DNA of 64,000 nt from the NCBI GenBank assembly GCA_949294195.1, contig CASFGK010000004.1, positions 1 through 64,000 on the forward strand, written 5' to 3'. Position numbers and translations under genes: made by a program. Below, one piece after another: positions 25,377-35,374 of the stretch (position 1 is its first letter; each line of letters opens with the position of its first letter). This DNA is from an uncultured Bacteroidales bacterium (lineage in GTDB: Bacteria > Bacteroidota > Bacteroidia > Bacteroidales > UBA932). A model generated the notes under the pieces. The model had not been told where the DNA came from. It searched no databases and was given only the letters and a program-made list of their open reading frames with translations.

Positions 25377-27026
25377 ATGAAGAAAACGATAATCATAGCA
25401 TTAGGAACATTATTGGCAGTCACAGGAGTCTCCGCGCAGGAAACGATGCAGGATGCGCTCAATTTCAGCCAAAACAACTACTACGGCACTGCACGGTCAG
25501 TGGCCATGGGCAATGCATTCACCGCCCTTGGAGGAGACCTCGGCGGCATATCGATAAACCCTGCCGGATCTGCCGTAGCCAGCTATTCACAGGTAACAAT
25601 CACCCCTTCGCTGAACATTTCCGTCAACAAGGCCCAGGGTACAAAATGGAACGGGGAGGGAAACGGCTTCGAGCGTATGATGAGGAACTCGTCCGCCAGA
25701 TTCACCCTGCCCAATATCGGACTGTCACTCAACTTCGACACACACCGGCTTTCAGGGCTCAAGAATGTCAGCGTGGGGTTCATAGCCAACGGCAGTTCAT
25801 ATTTCAATGACAACGTCATTGCCCGCGGAACCAACGCCAGCACTTCCTTCATGGGAGCTTTGGCATACAATACCAGCGGCTGGGACATCTCCGAACTGAC
25901 GATGAACGACCCCTACAACAACTCCTATGCGCCCTGGGCGTCCATCGCAGGATGGGAAGCAGGACTCATAAGCCTTTACGGCCCTTCTGACAGCGAATAT
26001 ATCGGTACCAGTGAAAGCTATTATATCGATCAGGACGGCAATTACATTATCCAGCAGGCCGGACCGCTCAACCAGAACTACGGAAGGACCCAGAGCGGCT
26101 CCAAATACGACTATCTCATAAACTTCGGGATGAATTTCTCCGACAGGTTCTATTTCGGAGCCAACCTCGGGATAACATCGGTAAACTATTCATATATGGA
26201 CTGGATTTCCGAGGCCGCACAGAATCCGGAAGACTTCATGCTGAGTTTCCAGAATCCGGACGGAGGTCCTGACGACGTAACGTACTTTTCCGACATGGAT
26301 TTCAACTACAGATACGATATCAGCGGTGTAGGAGTCTACGGAAAATTCGGATTCATAGCAATACCTTTCCATGGACTGAGGATCGGCGGTGCCGTCCAGA
26401 CACCGACATCGACAGTCATCAAGCAGTGGTGGTCATACTCGGCCGCCTCATATTATACTGACAGTGAATTCAATGCAAGCTCCCAGAGTCCGGAAGGACA
26501 GTATAAATACAGACTTGTGTCTCCGTTCAGGTTCAATGTAGGACTCGCATATACTTTCGGCAGTTTCGGGCTTATCAGCGCCGACTATGAAATGTGCGAC
26601 TACAGCGGAATGAGATACAAGGAGACAGAACAAAGTGACAACAGCTACTATGACGACGGAGTAAATGCCGACATCATGGAATATATGGGAGCATCACACA
26701 TGTTCAGGGCCGGGCTGGAAATAAAGCCGTTTCCTGTTCTTGCCATCCGTGCAGGCTACACCCTTACCACGTCTCCTGAAAGATATTATGAAAACAACAT
26801 GAAGAAAGCCGTCAAGGCCGACAGAAGCAGTTACTCTGTCGGTTTGGGTTACAGTTCGAACGGCTCGTTCTTCGCTGACCTGGCAGTCAGGGCGACAAAA
26901 TATGCCGACGAATACATCTACCCTTATACAGACTACATAATGGGAGAAGGCTATTTCCCCTCTCCTGAAATACTCAACAGGAAATGGATGTATGACGTAA
27001 TGCTCACTATCGGTTTCCGCTTTTAA
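25377..27026 (+). CDS. OmpP1/FadL-family outer membrane transport protein
   Basis: An outer membrane barrel of 549 aa with a signal peptide (residues 1-20, ending VSAQ). The N-terminal segment NNYYGTARSVAMGNAFTALGG (two adjoining pieces near residues 32-52) followed by ISINPAG is the hallmark of FadL-type hatch domains. The C-terminus ends in the outer membrane signature MLTIGFRF. Family members let hydrophobic molecules such as fatty acids or aromatic compounds through the outer membrane. In Bacteroides they are often annotated as hemin receptors without proof. It follows the aromatic-repeat lipoprotein by 50 bp and its last 20 bp overlap the convergent wbqC-like gene. Confidence 0.85.
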   Translation: MKKTIIIALGTLLAVTGVSAQETMQDALNFSQNNYYGTARSVAMGNAFTALGGDLGGISINPAGSAVASYSQVTITPSLNISVNKAQGTKWNGEGNGFERMMRNSSARFTLPNIGLSLNFDTHRLSGLKNVSVGFIANGSSYFNDNVIARGTNASTSFMGALAYNTSGWDISELTMNDPYNNSYAPWASIAGWEAGLISLYGPSDSEYIGTSESYYIDQDGNYIIQQAGPLNQNYGRTQSGSKYDYLINFGMNFSDRFYFGANLGITSVNYSYMDWISEAAQNPEDFMLSFQNPDGGPDDVTYFSDMDFNYRYDISGVGVYGKFGFIAIPFHGLRIGGAVQTPTSTVIKQWWSYSAASYYTDSEFNASSQSPEGQYKYRLVSPFRFNVGLAYTFGSFGLISADYEMCDYSGMRYKETEQSDNSYYDDGVNADIMEYMGASHMFRAGLEIKPFPVLAIRAGYTLTTSPERYYENNMKKAVKADRSSYSVGLGYSSNGSFFADLAVRATKYADEYIYPYTDYIMGEGYFPSPEILNRKWMYDVMLTIGFRF

Positions 27027-27681
27027 GGAAACTTATTGAATTGGGACCTTCATTAAAGAGAAGGTCCATAATCGAAAGATTTCCGATAAAGCCGTATCTC
27101 CCGGTAAACACCTGGAAATACGGCTTTTCCAGTCCCAGATCCGCCATGATGCCATCCTGTCTTTTCGGATGTATGGACTCCCGAAGGTCCGTGCCGTAAA
27201 TCTCCTGCACGTCTTCAGAAGGCACGAAACTGTCAGTCAGTCTCAAGTCGGCTGAAATTCCCGTCTTTTCCAGGAAAAAGCATATTATGGAAAAATTAAG
27301 GTCGAACAGTCGTTCCGGACGCTTGTCCATAATGGAGAAAAGTTCGTCCCTGTAATATTCGAAGAAAGCGGAGGTTCCATATGCAGAAGAAATGGCCCTC
27401 TTGTGCCGGGTGACCCAATCCTTCCTGTAGTCTATCATGATTTCCCTGACAGGAATCTTATGTGTGCCGTTTTCATGTACGACAGGGAAAGACAAGGCTT
27501 CCGGTCCGGACTGGGAATAGATGATGCATCTGTTTCTGTAAGACTGCTTCTGATAGTTCTCGCACGCCTCAAGATAGACTATAGACGGAATTACCCTGTC
27601 CGCAGACAGGGTAAATTCCTTCGCTATGGAAGCGAAATATTGCACTGGCGGGAAATACGCCGTACTAAGAAGCACAGACAC
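27007..27681 (-). CDS. WbqC family protein
   Basis: A 224-aa protein beginning with the family's typical LLSTAYFPPVQYF. It continues with a conserved NRCIIYSQSGPEALSFPVV region and TRHKRAISSAYGTSAFFEYY near residues 90-115. WbqC-like proteins occur in O-antigen and lipid A regions of Bacteroidota; their activity is undetermined. It starts with GTG, overlapping the lpxA stop by one base (TAGTG), so it is coupled to lipid A synthesis. Its 3' end overlaps the convergent OmpP1 gene by 20 bp, leaving no room for a terminator between them. Confidence 0.82.
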   Translation of the reverse strand: MSVLLSTAYFPPVQYFASIAKEFTLSADRVIPSIVYLEACENYQKQSYRNRCIIYSQSGPEALSFPVVHENGTHKIPVREIMIDYRKDWVTRHKRAISSAYGTSAFFEYYRDELFSIMDKRPERLFDLNFSIICFFLEKTGISADLRLTDSFVPSEDVQEIYGTDLRESIHPKRQDGIMADLGLEKPYFQVFTGRYGFIGNLSIMDLLFNEGPNSISFLKSGNR

Positions 27682-28493
27682 TACTCCAGCTCTCCTTTTG
27701 CATTGGATGACATGCCCTTGACAATACCTCTCTTGGAATTCCTGATGAAATCGAGAATGGTATCGCGTTCTTCACTCTGAGGGAAGCCTGACTCGATTTT
27801 GGCGCAGGCATCGCTCACATTGAAGCCGGCGTTGTAGATTATGTCGTACATATCCTTGATATTGCGGATCTGGTCAGAAGAAAAACCTCTCCTGCGAAGT
27901 CCGACGATATTGATTCCGGCATACGAAAGAGGATCTCTTCCACAAAGTATATAAGGAGGGACATCCTTGTTGACCTTTGACCCGCCGCCGACCATTGCGT
28001 GCTTTCCGATTTTCGAGAACTGGTGAGACAAAGTACCGCCTCCGAGGATTGCCCAGTCATCCACATTTGTCTCGCCTGCGATACCGGTATAGCTGACAAG
28101 AATACAGTGCTCCCCGATGCAGCAGTCATGTGCGACATGCACGTATGACATGACAAGAGTGTTGCTTCCGACCTTGGTGACTCCCTTGCCGCTGGCTTTT
28201 GTCCCGCGATTGATAGTAGCACATTCACGGATATTCACATTATCACCTATTTCAACATAAGTGACTTCTCCGTCAAACTTGAGATCCTGAGGAATCGCTC
28301 CTACTACAGCTCCCGGGAAAATACTGCAGTTCTTGCCGATTTTGACATAATTGAAAATAGTCGCATGCGGCAGTATGTGGCATCCGTCGCCTATTTCCAC
28401 GAACTCGTCCACGAATGCATAAGGGCCGATTTCCACATTGTCTCCGATCTTTGCATTCGGATGTACCGATGCCAATGGATGTATCTTATTCAT
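27681..28493 (-). CDS. lpxA: acyl-[ACP]--UDP-N-acetylglucosamine O-acyltransferase
   Basis: Catalyses the first step of lipid A synthesis, acylation of UDP-GlcNAc at the 3-OH. The protein (270 aa) is a left-handed beta-helix of hexapeptide repeats (IGDNVEIGPYAFVDEFVEIG type) through residue 190. A C-terminal helical domain follows. The catalytic histidine lies in YVHVAHDCCIG, near residues 118-128. The preferred length of the acyl chain cannot be read. It starts 10 bp after the lpxC stop and is coupled to wbqC. The cluster lpxD-lpxC-lpxA-wbqC is transcribed together. Confidence 0.95.
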   Translation of the reverse strand: MNKIHPLASVHPNAKIGDNVEIGPYAFVDEFVEIGDGCHILPHATIFNYVKIGKNCSIFPGAVVGAIPQDLKFDGEVTYVEIGDNVNIRECATINRGTKASGKGVTKVGSNTLVMSYVHVAHDCCIGEHCILVSYTGIAGETNVDDWAILGGGTLSHQFSKIGKHAMVGGGSKVNKDVPPYILCGRDPLSYAGINIVGLRRRGFSSDQIRNIKDMYDIIYNAGFNVSDACAKIESGFPQSEERDTILDFIRNSKRGIVKGMSSNAKGELE

Positions 28494-28503
28494 GATGATA
28501 ATA

Positions 28504-29427
28504 TTATTTCAATGATTGACTGACAGCAACGGCTGCCTTTGTATTGATTGTATGTCCGGCTTTATACGCCGTTATCTTTGCTTTCATGAATCCTCCGGCA
28601 AGCCTGAGGTCTCCGATAAGGTCAAGAAGCTTGTGACGGGCACACTCATTCCGGAATCTCAGATTTACATTGTTCAGGTAGCCGTCAGCGCCGACACCGA
28701 GCGCGGGGACATTGAAGAGTTTGGACATATGGTCTATCTGCTCCCTGGAAACCGGATGCTCGACTATCACAATGGCGTTGTCCACATCTCCGCCTTTTAT
28801 CAGATTGTTCTTGAACAGATATTCTATCTCATGGAAAAAAACGAATGTCCTGCAGACCCCTATTTCTTCCGTATAAGCAACGGAAGTGTCCCAATGTGCA
28901 GACTGCACTCCCAGAACTTTTGAATTGAAATCGATTGTAAGGTCATAGGAAGAACCCCCATACGGTTCTATTCTGACAAATGCTCCGGTCTCCTCATTTC
29001 TGATCTCGACGGTCTCTCTGATTTCAAGATATCTGCGCGGGGCGTCCTGCTCTATTACCCCTCTGCCTTCCTGCCATATGGCGTCCACATAAGGTTTGGC
29101 GCTTCCGTCAAGGATCGGGACCTCAATATTGTCAATATCCACAAGGGCGTTGTCTATCCCCATCCCTGTAAGAGCAGACATCAGATGTTCGATGGTCATC
29201 ACGGACACGTCCCCTTTCGAAATCGTCGTGCTCCGTGCCGTACTTGACACATTCCCGGCAACGGCCTCAATTATAGCGTCTTCTCCCAAGTCAGTACGTC
29301 TGAACCGGATACCATAGTCGACAGGCGCGGGATTGACGGTAATCTTCGAAATCTTGCCGGTATGCAGGCCTTTCCCCTCAAAACTGTAGCTTTTCCCGAC
29401 TGTCTGTTGTTTCTGCTGCATTTTCAT
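28504..29427 (-). CDS. lpxC: UDP-3-O-acyl-N-acetylglucosamine deacetylase (stand-alone, not fused to FabZ)
   Basis: Zinc deacetylase that commits UDP-GlcNAc to lipid A. Visible features are GKGLHTGK near residues 18-25, the zinc ligand histidine in TIEHLMSAL near 80, PILDGSAKPYVDAI near 105, and RHKLLDLIGDL near 268-278 with the second histidine and the aspartate ligand. The protein is 307 aa, like E. coli LpxC (305 aa). Most Bacteroidales instead encode a roughly 460-residue LpxC-FabZ fusion. Here the stop codon follows the LpxC domain and only 10 bp separate it from lpxA, so no fabZ remnant is present. Any FabZ must be elsewhere. The start could also be the third codon (Met3). Confidence 0.93.
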   Translation of the reverse strand: MKMQQKQQTVGKSYSFEGKGLHTGKISKITVNPAPVDYGIRFRRTDLGEDAIIEAVAGNVSSTARSTTISKGDVSVMTIEHLMSALTGMGIDNALVDIDNIEVPILDGSAKPYVDAIWQEGRGVIEQDAPRRYLEIRETVEIRNEETGAFVRIEPYGGSSYDLTIDFNSKVLGVQSAHWDTSVAYTEEIGVCRTFVFFHEIEYLFKNNLIKGGDVDNAIVIVEHPVSREQIDHMSKLFNVPALGVGADGYLNNVNLRFRNECARHKLLDLIGDLRLAGGFMKAKITAYKAGHTINTKAAVAVSQSLK

Positions 29428-29446
29428 CTGATTCTTATAAAGTCCG

Positions 29447-29454
29447 CAAAGATA
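29447..29454 (-). promoter_or_regulatory. -7 element before lpxC
   Basis: The minus strand reads TATCTTTG, a full consensus match, 20 bp before the lpxC ATG and within the 56-bp lpxD-lpxC gap. No TTTG occurs at the right distance upstream. It may give lpxC-lpxA-wbqC a second start independent of lpxD. Confidence 0.4.
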
Positions 29455-29483
29455 AGCAAAAAAATCTCTTATCCTATCAATAT

Positions 29484-30473
29484 CTACTCTTTACCTTGCT
29501 TTTTGAAGATAGCATAGCTTTTCAGGTAGTCCCTGTAAGGTATGGCCGGGGTGCCGAGAAAGGCCTGTCCTTCTTTCCTGACACTGCCGAGAACCCCGGA
29601 CTGGGCGCCGAACGATGTGTTGTCGGCGATTGTAATATGGCCGGCGATTCCGACCTGTCCGCCCATCACGCAGTGCTTTCCGATCTTTGTCGAACCGGCG
29701 ATTCCTGTCTGGGCCGCCATCACGGTATTCTCCCCTATTTCCACATTGTGCGCAATCTGGCAGAGATTGTCGATTTTCACTCCTTTGCCTATTATTGTAG
29801 ACCCCATCTGAGACTTGTCTATTGTGGTATTTGCCCCGATCTCGACATCATCGCCTATGACCACGTTTCCGGTATGCTCGATTTTCTTGTAGGTGCCGTC
29901 ATCAAGAGGCGCGAACCCGAATCCGTCCGACCCGATTACGGCGTTGGAATGTATGATGACATTGTCACCGATCTCCATCCCCGGATATATCTTCACGCCG
30001 GGATATATGACACAGTGTTTCCCCACTTTCGTACCGTCACCTATATATACCTGCTCGTATATTTTCGTATAGTCCCCTATGGAGGCGTTCCGTCCGATAT
30101 AGCTGCAGTCCCCGATATAGACCTTCTTTCCGATTCTGGATGAAAGGAAACGGCGCACATGACGACCTCTGTACCTCTTGTACGACCTTTTCCTGGCTGT
30201 AACGTAATCAAGAAGTTCCGCTACGGATGCATAGGCATTTTCCACTCTTATCATCGTGGCGCTGACCGGCTGCTGCGGAACAAATGAATTGTTTACTATA
30301 ATGATATCAGCCTTGCACTGATAGACATAATGCTCGTATTTTGGGTTTGCGAAAAAACATATGCTTCCCGGCTTGCCGTTCTCAATCCTTGCGAAAGCAG
30401 AGACCTTTGCCTCAGGATCACCCTCCACAGTTCCATTCAGTATCTCCGCTATCTCTTTTGCCTTGAATTCCAT
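29484..30473 (-). CDS. lpxD: UDP-3-O-(3-hydroxyacyl)glucosamine N-acyltransferase
   Basis: Third lipid A enzyme; adds the N-linked acyl chain. The 329-aa protein has an N-terminal uridine-binding domain (about residues 1-110, with [14 protein letters not shown]) followed by a long left-handed beta-helix of hexapeptide repeats and a short C-terminal helix ([13 protein letters not shown]). The catalytic histidine is in [10 protein letters not shown] near residue 240. The frame continues upstream to a TTG at 30485; the ATG at 30473 gives the conserved [12 protein letters not shown] start. It heads the lipid A operon and is divergent from rimP, with both promoters in the 186-bp gap. Confidence 0.95.
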   Translation of the reverse strand: MEFKAKEIAEILNGTVEGDPEAKVSAFARIENGKPGSICFFANPKYEHYVYQCKADIIIVNNSFVPQQPVSATMIRVENAYASVAELLDYVTARKRSYKRYRGRHVRRFLSSRIGKKVYIGDCSYIGRNASIGDYTKIYEQVYIGDGTKVGKHCVIYPGVKIYPGMEIGDNVIIHSNAVIGSDGFGFAPLDDGTYKKIEHTGNVVIGDDVEIGANTTIDKSQMGSTIIGKGVKIDNLCQIAHNVEIGENTVMAAQTGIAGSTKIGKHCVMGGQVGIAGHITIADNTSFGAQSGVLGSVRKEGQAFLGTPAIPYRDYLKSYAIFKKQGKE

Positions 30474-30517
30474 AGGATCATTCAAAAATTACAGTCATAC
30501 TTTTTCATTCAAACGTG

Positions 30518-30525
30518 CAAATGTA
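30518..30525 (-). promoter_or_regulatory. -7 element of the lpxD promoter
   Basis: The minus strand reads TACATTTG, 44 bp before the lpxD ATG. A near-match TTTC (30547-30550) lies 21 bp upstream of it. This is the probable start of the lpxD-C-A-wbqC transcript. Confidence 0.5.
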
Positions 30526-30589
30526 AGTATTTTTATCTCTAATTATGAAAAACTTTCGCCTTATTATGAAAACTTTCATCATTTTTATA

Positions 30590-30597
30590 TACCTTTG
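30590..30597 (+). promoter_or_regulatory. -7 element of the rimP operon promoter
   Basis: TACCTTTG matches the consensus, 62 bp before the rimP ATG. The expected -33 position has no TTTG. The AT-rich gap is shared with the divergent lpxD promoter. Confidence 0.5.
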
Positions 30598-30614
30598 CAC
30601 CGTGAGTTAGGTTC

Positions 30615-30633
30615 AGGGGACGGTCAGTCCCCT
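30615..30633 (+). promoter_or_regulatory. leader hairpin of the rimP-nusA-infB operon, possible attenuator
   Basis: A 7-bp stem (30615-30621 with 30627-30633) whose core is GGGGAC/GTCCCC has a 5-nt loop. It is followed by TTATTTTG, and lies inside the predicted rimP leader. GC stem plus T-rich tail looks like a terminator, so early termination could tune expression of the operon, which encodes NusA itself. This is inference; the tail is not a pure T run. Confidence 0.45.
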
Positions 30634-30659
30634 TATTTTGTGTATATAACCCAGCTGTT

Positions 30660-31127
30660 ATGAACGTTTCAGAGATACAAGATGCAATGGAAAGCGCCAT
30701 CGTTGCACGCGGGTGCTTCATTGTCAGCATAAATATCGGCAAAGACAACGACATAGAGCTTACCGTAGAGTCGGAAAGCGGGACTGTGGACCTTGAAGAC
30801 TGCGTGCAGCTCAGCAGGATTTTCGAGGAAAAGTTCAGCAGGGACGCTGAGGATTACTCTCTGACAGTCTCATCCGCAGGGCTCGACCAGCCGTTCAAAG
30901 TATGGAAGCAGTATGAAAAGGCTGTCGGGAAGAAGGTCGAGGCCGCCCTGAAAGGAGGCAAGAAGATCATCGCGTCACTTGCCGCGGCTGAAAACGGCTC
31001 GGTGACTCTGGACTATACCGCAATGGAAAAGGTGGAAGGCAGCAAGAAAAAGGCCGCCGTAAAGCACAGCGACACCATTCCGCTGGCAGACATCAACTAT
31101 GTAAAATACTACATCGACTTCAAATAA
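30660..31127 (+). CDS. rimP: ribosome maturation factor RimP
   Basis: Required for 30S subunit maturation. The protein is 155 aa. The N-terminal domain contains CFIVSINIGKDNDIELTVES and DCVQLSRIFEEKF. The family's YSLTVSSAGLDQPFK segment lies near residues 63-77 and corresponds to the conserved VSSPGxxRPL motif. The C-terminal Sm-like domain follows. It starts the rimP-nusA-infB cluster, an order conserved widely in bacteria; nusA begins 25 bp later. Confidence 0.92.
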   Translation: MNVSEIQDAMESAIVARGCFIVSINIGKDNDIELTVESESGTVDLEDCVQLSRIFEEKFSRDAEDYSLTVSSAGLDQPFKVWKQYEKAVGKKVEAALKGGKKIIASLAAAENGSVTLDYTAMEKVEGSKKKAAVKHSDTIPLADINYVKYYIDFK

Positions 31128-31152
31128 GAGAACAAAAACATAAAAGCATAAA

Positions 31153-32403
31153 ATGGAAAAAACAGAACTCAGGGACGCTTTTTCAGAATTCAAGAATCTG
31201 AAAAATATCGACAGACCGACAATGATGGGTGTCCTCGAAGACGTATTCAGGACACAGCTTGCCAAGACTTACGGATCAGCTGACAATTTCGACATCATCA
31301 TCAACATCGACAAGGGTGACTGCGAAATCTACTGGAACCGTGAAGTGGTAGAGGAGGTGGAAGATCCGAACACACAGATCGCTCTTTCCGAAGTCAACAA
31401 AGACGGAGAAGACTACGAAATCGGAGAGACCTACGCGACAAAAGTGGAAATGAAGGACTTCGGACGCAGGGGAATCCTGAATATCAGGCAGAACCTGCAG
31501 GGCCGCATCATGGACATCGAGAAAGCGAACCTGTACAACAAATACACAGGCAAGATCGGAGAGATATTCACCGGAGAAGTATACCAGACATGGTCAAAAG
31601 AGGTGCTGATTCTTGACGAAGACGGGAATGAGCTCAGGCTGCCGAAATCAGAGCAGATTCCCGGAGAGCATTTCAAGAAGAACGATACTGTCCGCGCCAT
31701 TATCAAGAGCGTGGAAATGAAGAACAACACCACTCCGTATATCGTCCTTTCGAGGACTTCGAACGAATTCCTTGAAAAACTCTTCGAGCAGGAGGTCCCT
31801 GAAATATATGACGGTCTGATCACTATCAAGAAGGTAGTGCGGATACCTGGAGAGCGCGCAAAAGTGGCAGTCGAGTCATACGATGAGAGGATAGACCCGA
31901 TAGGAGCCTGTATCGGAGTAAAAGGAGCAAGAATAATCGGCATCGTGCGTGAACTGCGCAATGAGAACATAGATGTCCTCCAGTGGACTTCAAACACCCA
32001 GCTGCTCATCCAGAGGGCTCTCAGCCCGGCAAAGATATCCTCCATCGTGACAGGCTCCGACGACGAGAAGATAAAAGTCTACATGCTTCCGGACGAAGTG
32101 AAAAAGGGCATCGGAAAGGGAGGATGCAACATCAAGCTCGCAAGCATGCTTGTAGGGAAGGAAATAGAAGTATGGAGAGAGCTTCCCAAGCAGGATGGGG
32201 AAAGCGAAGAGGAAGACGTTCTCCTGAGCGAGTTCAGCAACGAAATCGACCAGTGGATTATCGACAAGCTCGAGTCAATCGGCTGCGACACCGCAAAGAG
32301 CGTCCTTGCACTTTCACCTGCTGATATCGCCAAGAGGGCAGACCTTGAAGACGAGACAGTGGATGAGGTGATGAAGATACTCCGGGCAGAATTTGAAGAC
32401 TGA
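31153..32403 (+). CDS. nusA: transcription termination/antitermination factor NusA
   Basis: Binds RNA polymerase and nascent RNA to modulate pausing, termination and antitermination. The 416-aa protein has an N-terminal RNA polymerase-binding domain, an S1 domain (about residues 135-200, with GEIFTGEVYQTWSKEVLI), and KH domains containing DPIGACIGVKGARI near 253 and GKGGCNIKLASMLVG near 320. A short C-terminal helix-hairpin-helix segment (residues 360-410) stands in for the two acidic repeats of E. coli NusA, which is normal for this group. Sited between rimP and infB. Confidence 0.95.
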   Translation: MEKTELRDAFSEFKNLKNIDRPTMMGVLEDVFRTQLAKTYGSADNFDIIINIDKGDCEIYWNREVVEEVEDPNTQIALSEVNKDGEDYEIGETYATKVEMKDFGRRGILNIRQNLQGRIMDIEKANLYNKYTGKIGEIFTGEVYQTWSKEVLILDEDGNELRLPKSEQIPGEHFKKNDTVRAIIKSVEMKNNTTPYIVLSRTSNEFLEKLFEQEVPEIYDGLITIKKVVRIPGERAKVAVESYDERIDPIGACIGVKGARIIGIVRELRNENIDVLQWTSNTQLLIQRALSPAKISSIVTGSDDEKIKVYMLPDEVKKGIGKGGCNIKLASMLVGKEIEVWRELPKQDGESEEEDVLLSEFSNEIDQWIIDKLESIGCDTAKSVLALSPADIAKRADLEDETVDEVMKILRAEFED

Positions 32404-32460
32404 CACCCTGGAGTCTCCGTTCCGTTTCCTCATTCATTAACTTAAAACAGAAGATAATAT

Positions 32461-35346
32461 ATGGCAGAAATAAGATTAAGCAAACTTACCAAAGAATTCA
32501 ACATCGGTCTCCAGACACTCGTGGATTTCCTCAAGGAGAAAGGGGCCGACGTGGACATGAACCCGAATGCAAAGATTTCCGACTCATACCTTCCGGCCAT
32601 CGAGGCCAAATTCGGTGATGAGCAGAAGCTCAAGCAGGACTCGGAAAAAGTAGCCATCAAGCTCAAGGAAATCATCGAACTCGGGGCGAAAAAGAAAACA
32701 GCAGCTGAAGATGAGGAAGAGCCTGTGAAGGAAATAATCATCAAAAGCAACAGTTTTGCACATACAGCCCCTGTTCAGGAGACATCTGCCTCGCCTGCTG
32801 CCGCGAAACCGGAACCTCAGCAGATACAGCCGGCTCCGGAACCTCAGCCGACAGCACATACGGAAACGGTAACGGAAACAGAATCCGATTCTGCCAAAGT
32901 CCGGGAAGAAACCGGAACACCTGCAGTCGAAGGTCTGAAAATAATAGACAAAATCGACTTGTCCCAGTTCGACAGGAAAAAGCCGCAGCATCAGGACAGG
33001 ACGGAAAATGTCCGCAATGAGGAGAAACCGCAGGTTGCCGAACAGAAAGAAGAGCCTGCCATGGAACAGGAAACAATTACTAAAGAAGAACCTATGGAAG
33101 AAACTGCAGTACAGGAACCGGCCGCAGTACACGAACCTCGCGAAATCAAAATCGAAGTAGAGAAGCTTCAGGGCCCTAAAGTAGTGGACAAAATCGACTT
33201 GTCCCAGTTCGACAAGAAAAAGAAGAACAAGAAAAGGGAAAGGATCGCCAAGGGCGGAAGCCAGAAAGTGGACGTGACCAAAGTAGGCAACGAAACGGAA
33301 GACTTCAAGAAAGACAAGAAGAAGAACAAGAATGACGGGGCAAAGAAAGACAACCGTCAGGATCACAATGCTTCATCCGGAGGAAAGGGAAAGAAGCGCG
33401 ACCGCTTCAAACCTGCCATGAGCGAGGCGGAAGAAGAGGAAATGCAGAAGGAAATCCAGAAGCAGATCAAGGAGACCTACGCCAGGATGAACGAAAGCAA
33501 GTCCAAGAACAACTTCGGGGCAAAGCACAGAAGGGAGAAAAGGGAGCTTGCCTCACAAAAGCTCCAGGAAGAGATGGAGCAGCAGGAGCTTGAGAAGACA
33601 ATCCTCAAAGTCACCGAGTTTGTTACAGTCAATGACCTTGCAAACCTGATGAACCTGCCTGTCACCAAGGTTATCGGAGCATGTATGAGCCTCGGTCTGA
33701 TGGTTTCCATCAACCAGCGTCTCGATGCGGAAACCATCGTACTGGTCGCAGAAGAGTTCGGATATGAAGTCGAGTTCGTCACCGCAGAGCTTACAGAAGC
33801 CATAGAGCAGGAAAATGACGATGAAGGAGAACTCGTTCCAAGACCTCCGGTAATTACCGTAATGGGGCATGTCGACCACGGAAAAACCTCCCTGCTGGAC
33901 TACATACGCAAATCAAATGTGATTGCAGGCGAAGCAGGAGGTATCACGCAGCATATAGGAGCATACAATGTGGTGCTGCCTGACGGGAAAAGGATTACAT
34001 TCCTTGATACTCCGGGCCATGAAGCATTTACGGCAATGCGTGCCCGAGGAGCCAAGATGACCGACCTGGCCATTATCATTATCGCCGCAGATGACGCCAT
34101 AATGCCGCAGACTGTCGAGGCTATCAATCACGCACAAGCCGCTGGAGTACCTATGGTATTTGCCATCAACAAGATAGACAAGCCCGGCGCTAATCCGGAC
34201 AAGATCCGGGAACAGCTCGCCAACATGAATCTCCTCGTGGAGGAATGGGGCGGGAAATACCAGTGTCAGGAGATATCTGCAAAGAAAGGCATTAATGTGG
34301 ACAAGCTTCTGGACAAGGTCCTGCTGGAAGCCGAACTGCTTGACCTGAAAGCCAACCCGAAGAGAAGGGCCACAGGTGCAGTCATCGAATCCTCTCTGGA
34401 CAAGGGCCGTGGATATCTTGCGACAGTTCTTGTACAGAACGGGACAATGCGTGTAGGCGACGTGATGCTCAGCGGGTGCTATACCGGAAGGGTGAAAGCA
34501 ATGTTCAACGAGCGCGGACAGAAGGTCGATGAGGCCGGTCCTTCAACTCCTGTTTCAGTCCTCGGCCTTAACGGTGCGCCGACTGCCGGAGAGACTTTCA
34601 ATATCATGGCAGATGAGAAGGAAGCCAAGGACATAGCCAACAAGAGGGAGCAGCTCATCAGAATCCAGGGCATCAAGACACAGAAACACCTGTCTCTGGA
34701 GGAAATCGGACGAAGAATCGCTATCGGAAACTTCAAGGAACTGAATATCATCGTCAAAGGAGATGTAGACGGTTCTATAGAAGCCCTCTCCGACTCTCTG
34801 CTCAAGCTCTCTACCGAAGAGGTCCGTGTGAATGTTATCCACAAGGCCGTCGGTGCTATTTCGGAATCGGACGTACTTCTTGCCGCCGCCTCGGATGCCA
34901 TCATCATAGGCTTCCAGGTACGTCCTTCGGCCAATGCGCGTAAGCTCGCGGAAAAAGAGGAAATTGAAATCAGGCTATACTCTGTCATCTACGATGCCAT
35001 CAATGAAGTCAAGAGCGGTATCGAGGGTATGCTTGCTCCTGAGGAAAAGGAGGAAGTTACCGCTACCGCAGAGGTTGCCGAGACATTCAAGATTTCCAAA
35101 GTCGGGACTATCGCAGGATGTCTGGTCAAGGAGGGCAAGCTTACAAGGAATGCCAAGGTGCGTGTCATTCGTGACGGTATCGTAGTGTACACCGGTGAGC
35201 TCGGGTCTCTCAAGAGATTCAAGGATGATGTGAAAGAAGTTGTCGCAGGGATGGACTGCGGACTCAACATCGCCGGATATAATGATATCAAGGTAGGAGA
35301 TGTCGTGGAGGCTTACAACATCGTCGAGATCAAGAGAACTCTGTAA
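32461..35346 (+). CDS. infB: translation initiation factor IF-2
   Basis: Brings initiator tRNA to the 30S subunit and hydrolyses GTP on subunit joining. Residues 1-55 form the first IF2_N domain. A long charged low-complexity region runs to about 340 and contains the block [10 protein letters not shown] (VDK/IDK) twice. A second IF2_N domain sits near 380-430. The GTPase domain follows with GHVDHGKTS near 465, DTPGHE near 512 and NKID near 567, then domains II to IV. At 961 aa it is of the length usual in Bacteroidota. It ends in a very strong bidirectional terminator. Confidence 0.96.
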   Translation: MAEIRLSKLTKEFNIGLQTLVDFLKEKGADVDMNPNAKISDSYLPAIEAKFGDEQKLKQDSEKVAIKLKEIIELGAKKKTAAEDEEEPVKEIIIKSNSFAHTAPVQETSASPAAAKPEPQQIQPAPEPQPTAHTETVTETESDSAKVREETGTPAVEGLKIIDKIDLSQFDRKKPQHQDRTENVRNEEKPQVAEQKEEPAMEQETITKEEPMEETAVQEPAAVHEPREIKIEVEKLQGPKVVDKIDLSQFDKKKKNKKRERIAKGGSQKVDVTKVGNETEDFKKDKKKNKNDGAKKDNRQDHNASSGGKGKKRDRFKPAMSEAEEEEMQKEIQKQIKETYARMNESKSKNNFGAKHRREKRELASQKLQEEMEQQELEKTILKVTEFVTVNDLANLMNLPVTKVIGACMSLGLMVSINQRLDAETIVLVAEEFGYEVEFVTAELTEAIEQENDDEGELVPRPPVITVMGHVDHGKTSLLDYIRKSNVIAGEAGGITQHIGAYNVVLPDGKRITFLDTPGHEAFTAMRARGAKMTDLAIIIIAADDAIMPQTVEAINHAQAAGVPMVFAINKIDKPGANPDKIREQLANMNLLVEEWGGKYQCQEISAKKGINVDKLLDKVLLEAELLDLKANPKRRATGAVIESSLDKGRGYLATVLVQNGTMRVGDVMLSGCYTGRVKAMFNERGQKVDEAGPSTPVSVLGLNGAPTAGETFNIMADEKEAKDIANKREQLIRIQGIKTQKHLSLEEIGRRIAIGNFKELNIIVKGDVDGSIEALSDSLLKLSTEEVRVNVIHKAVGAISESDVLLAAASDAIIIGFQVRPSANARKLAEKEEIEIRLYSVIYDAINEVKSGIEGMLAPEEKEEVTATAEVAETFKISKVGTIAGCLVKEGKLTRNAKVRVIRDGIVVYTGELGSLKRFKDDVKEVVAGMDCGLNIAGYNDIKVGDVVEAYNIVEIKRTL

Positions 35347-35374
35347 TACTTTAATAAAAACAGATACACTGGTG

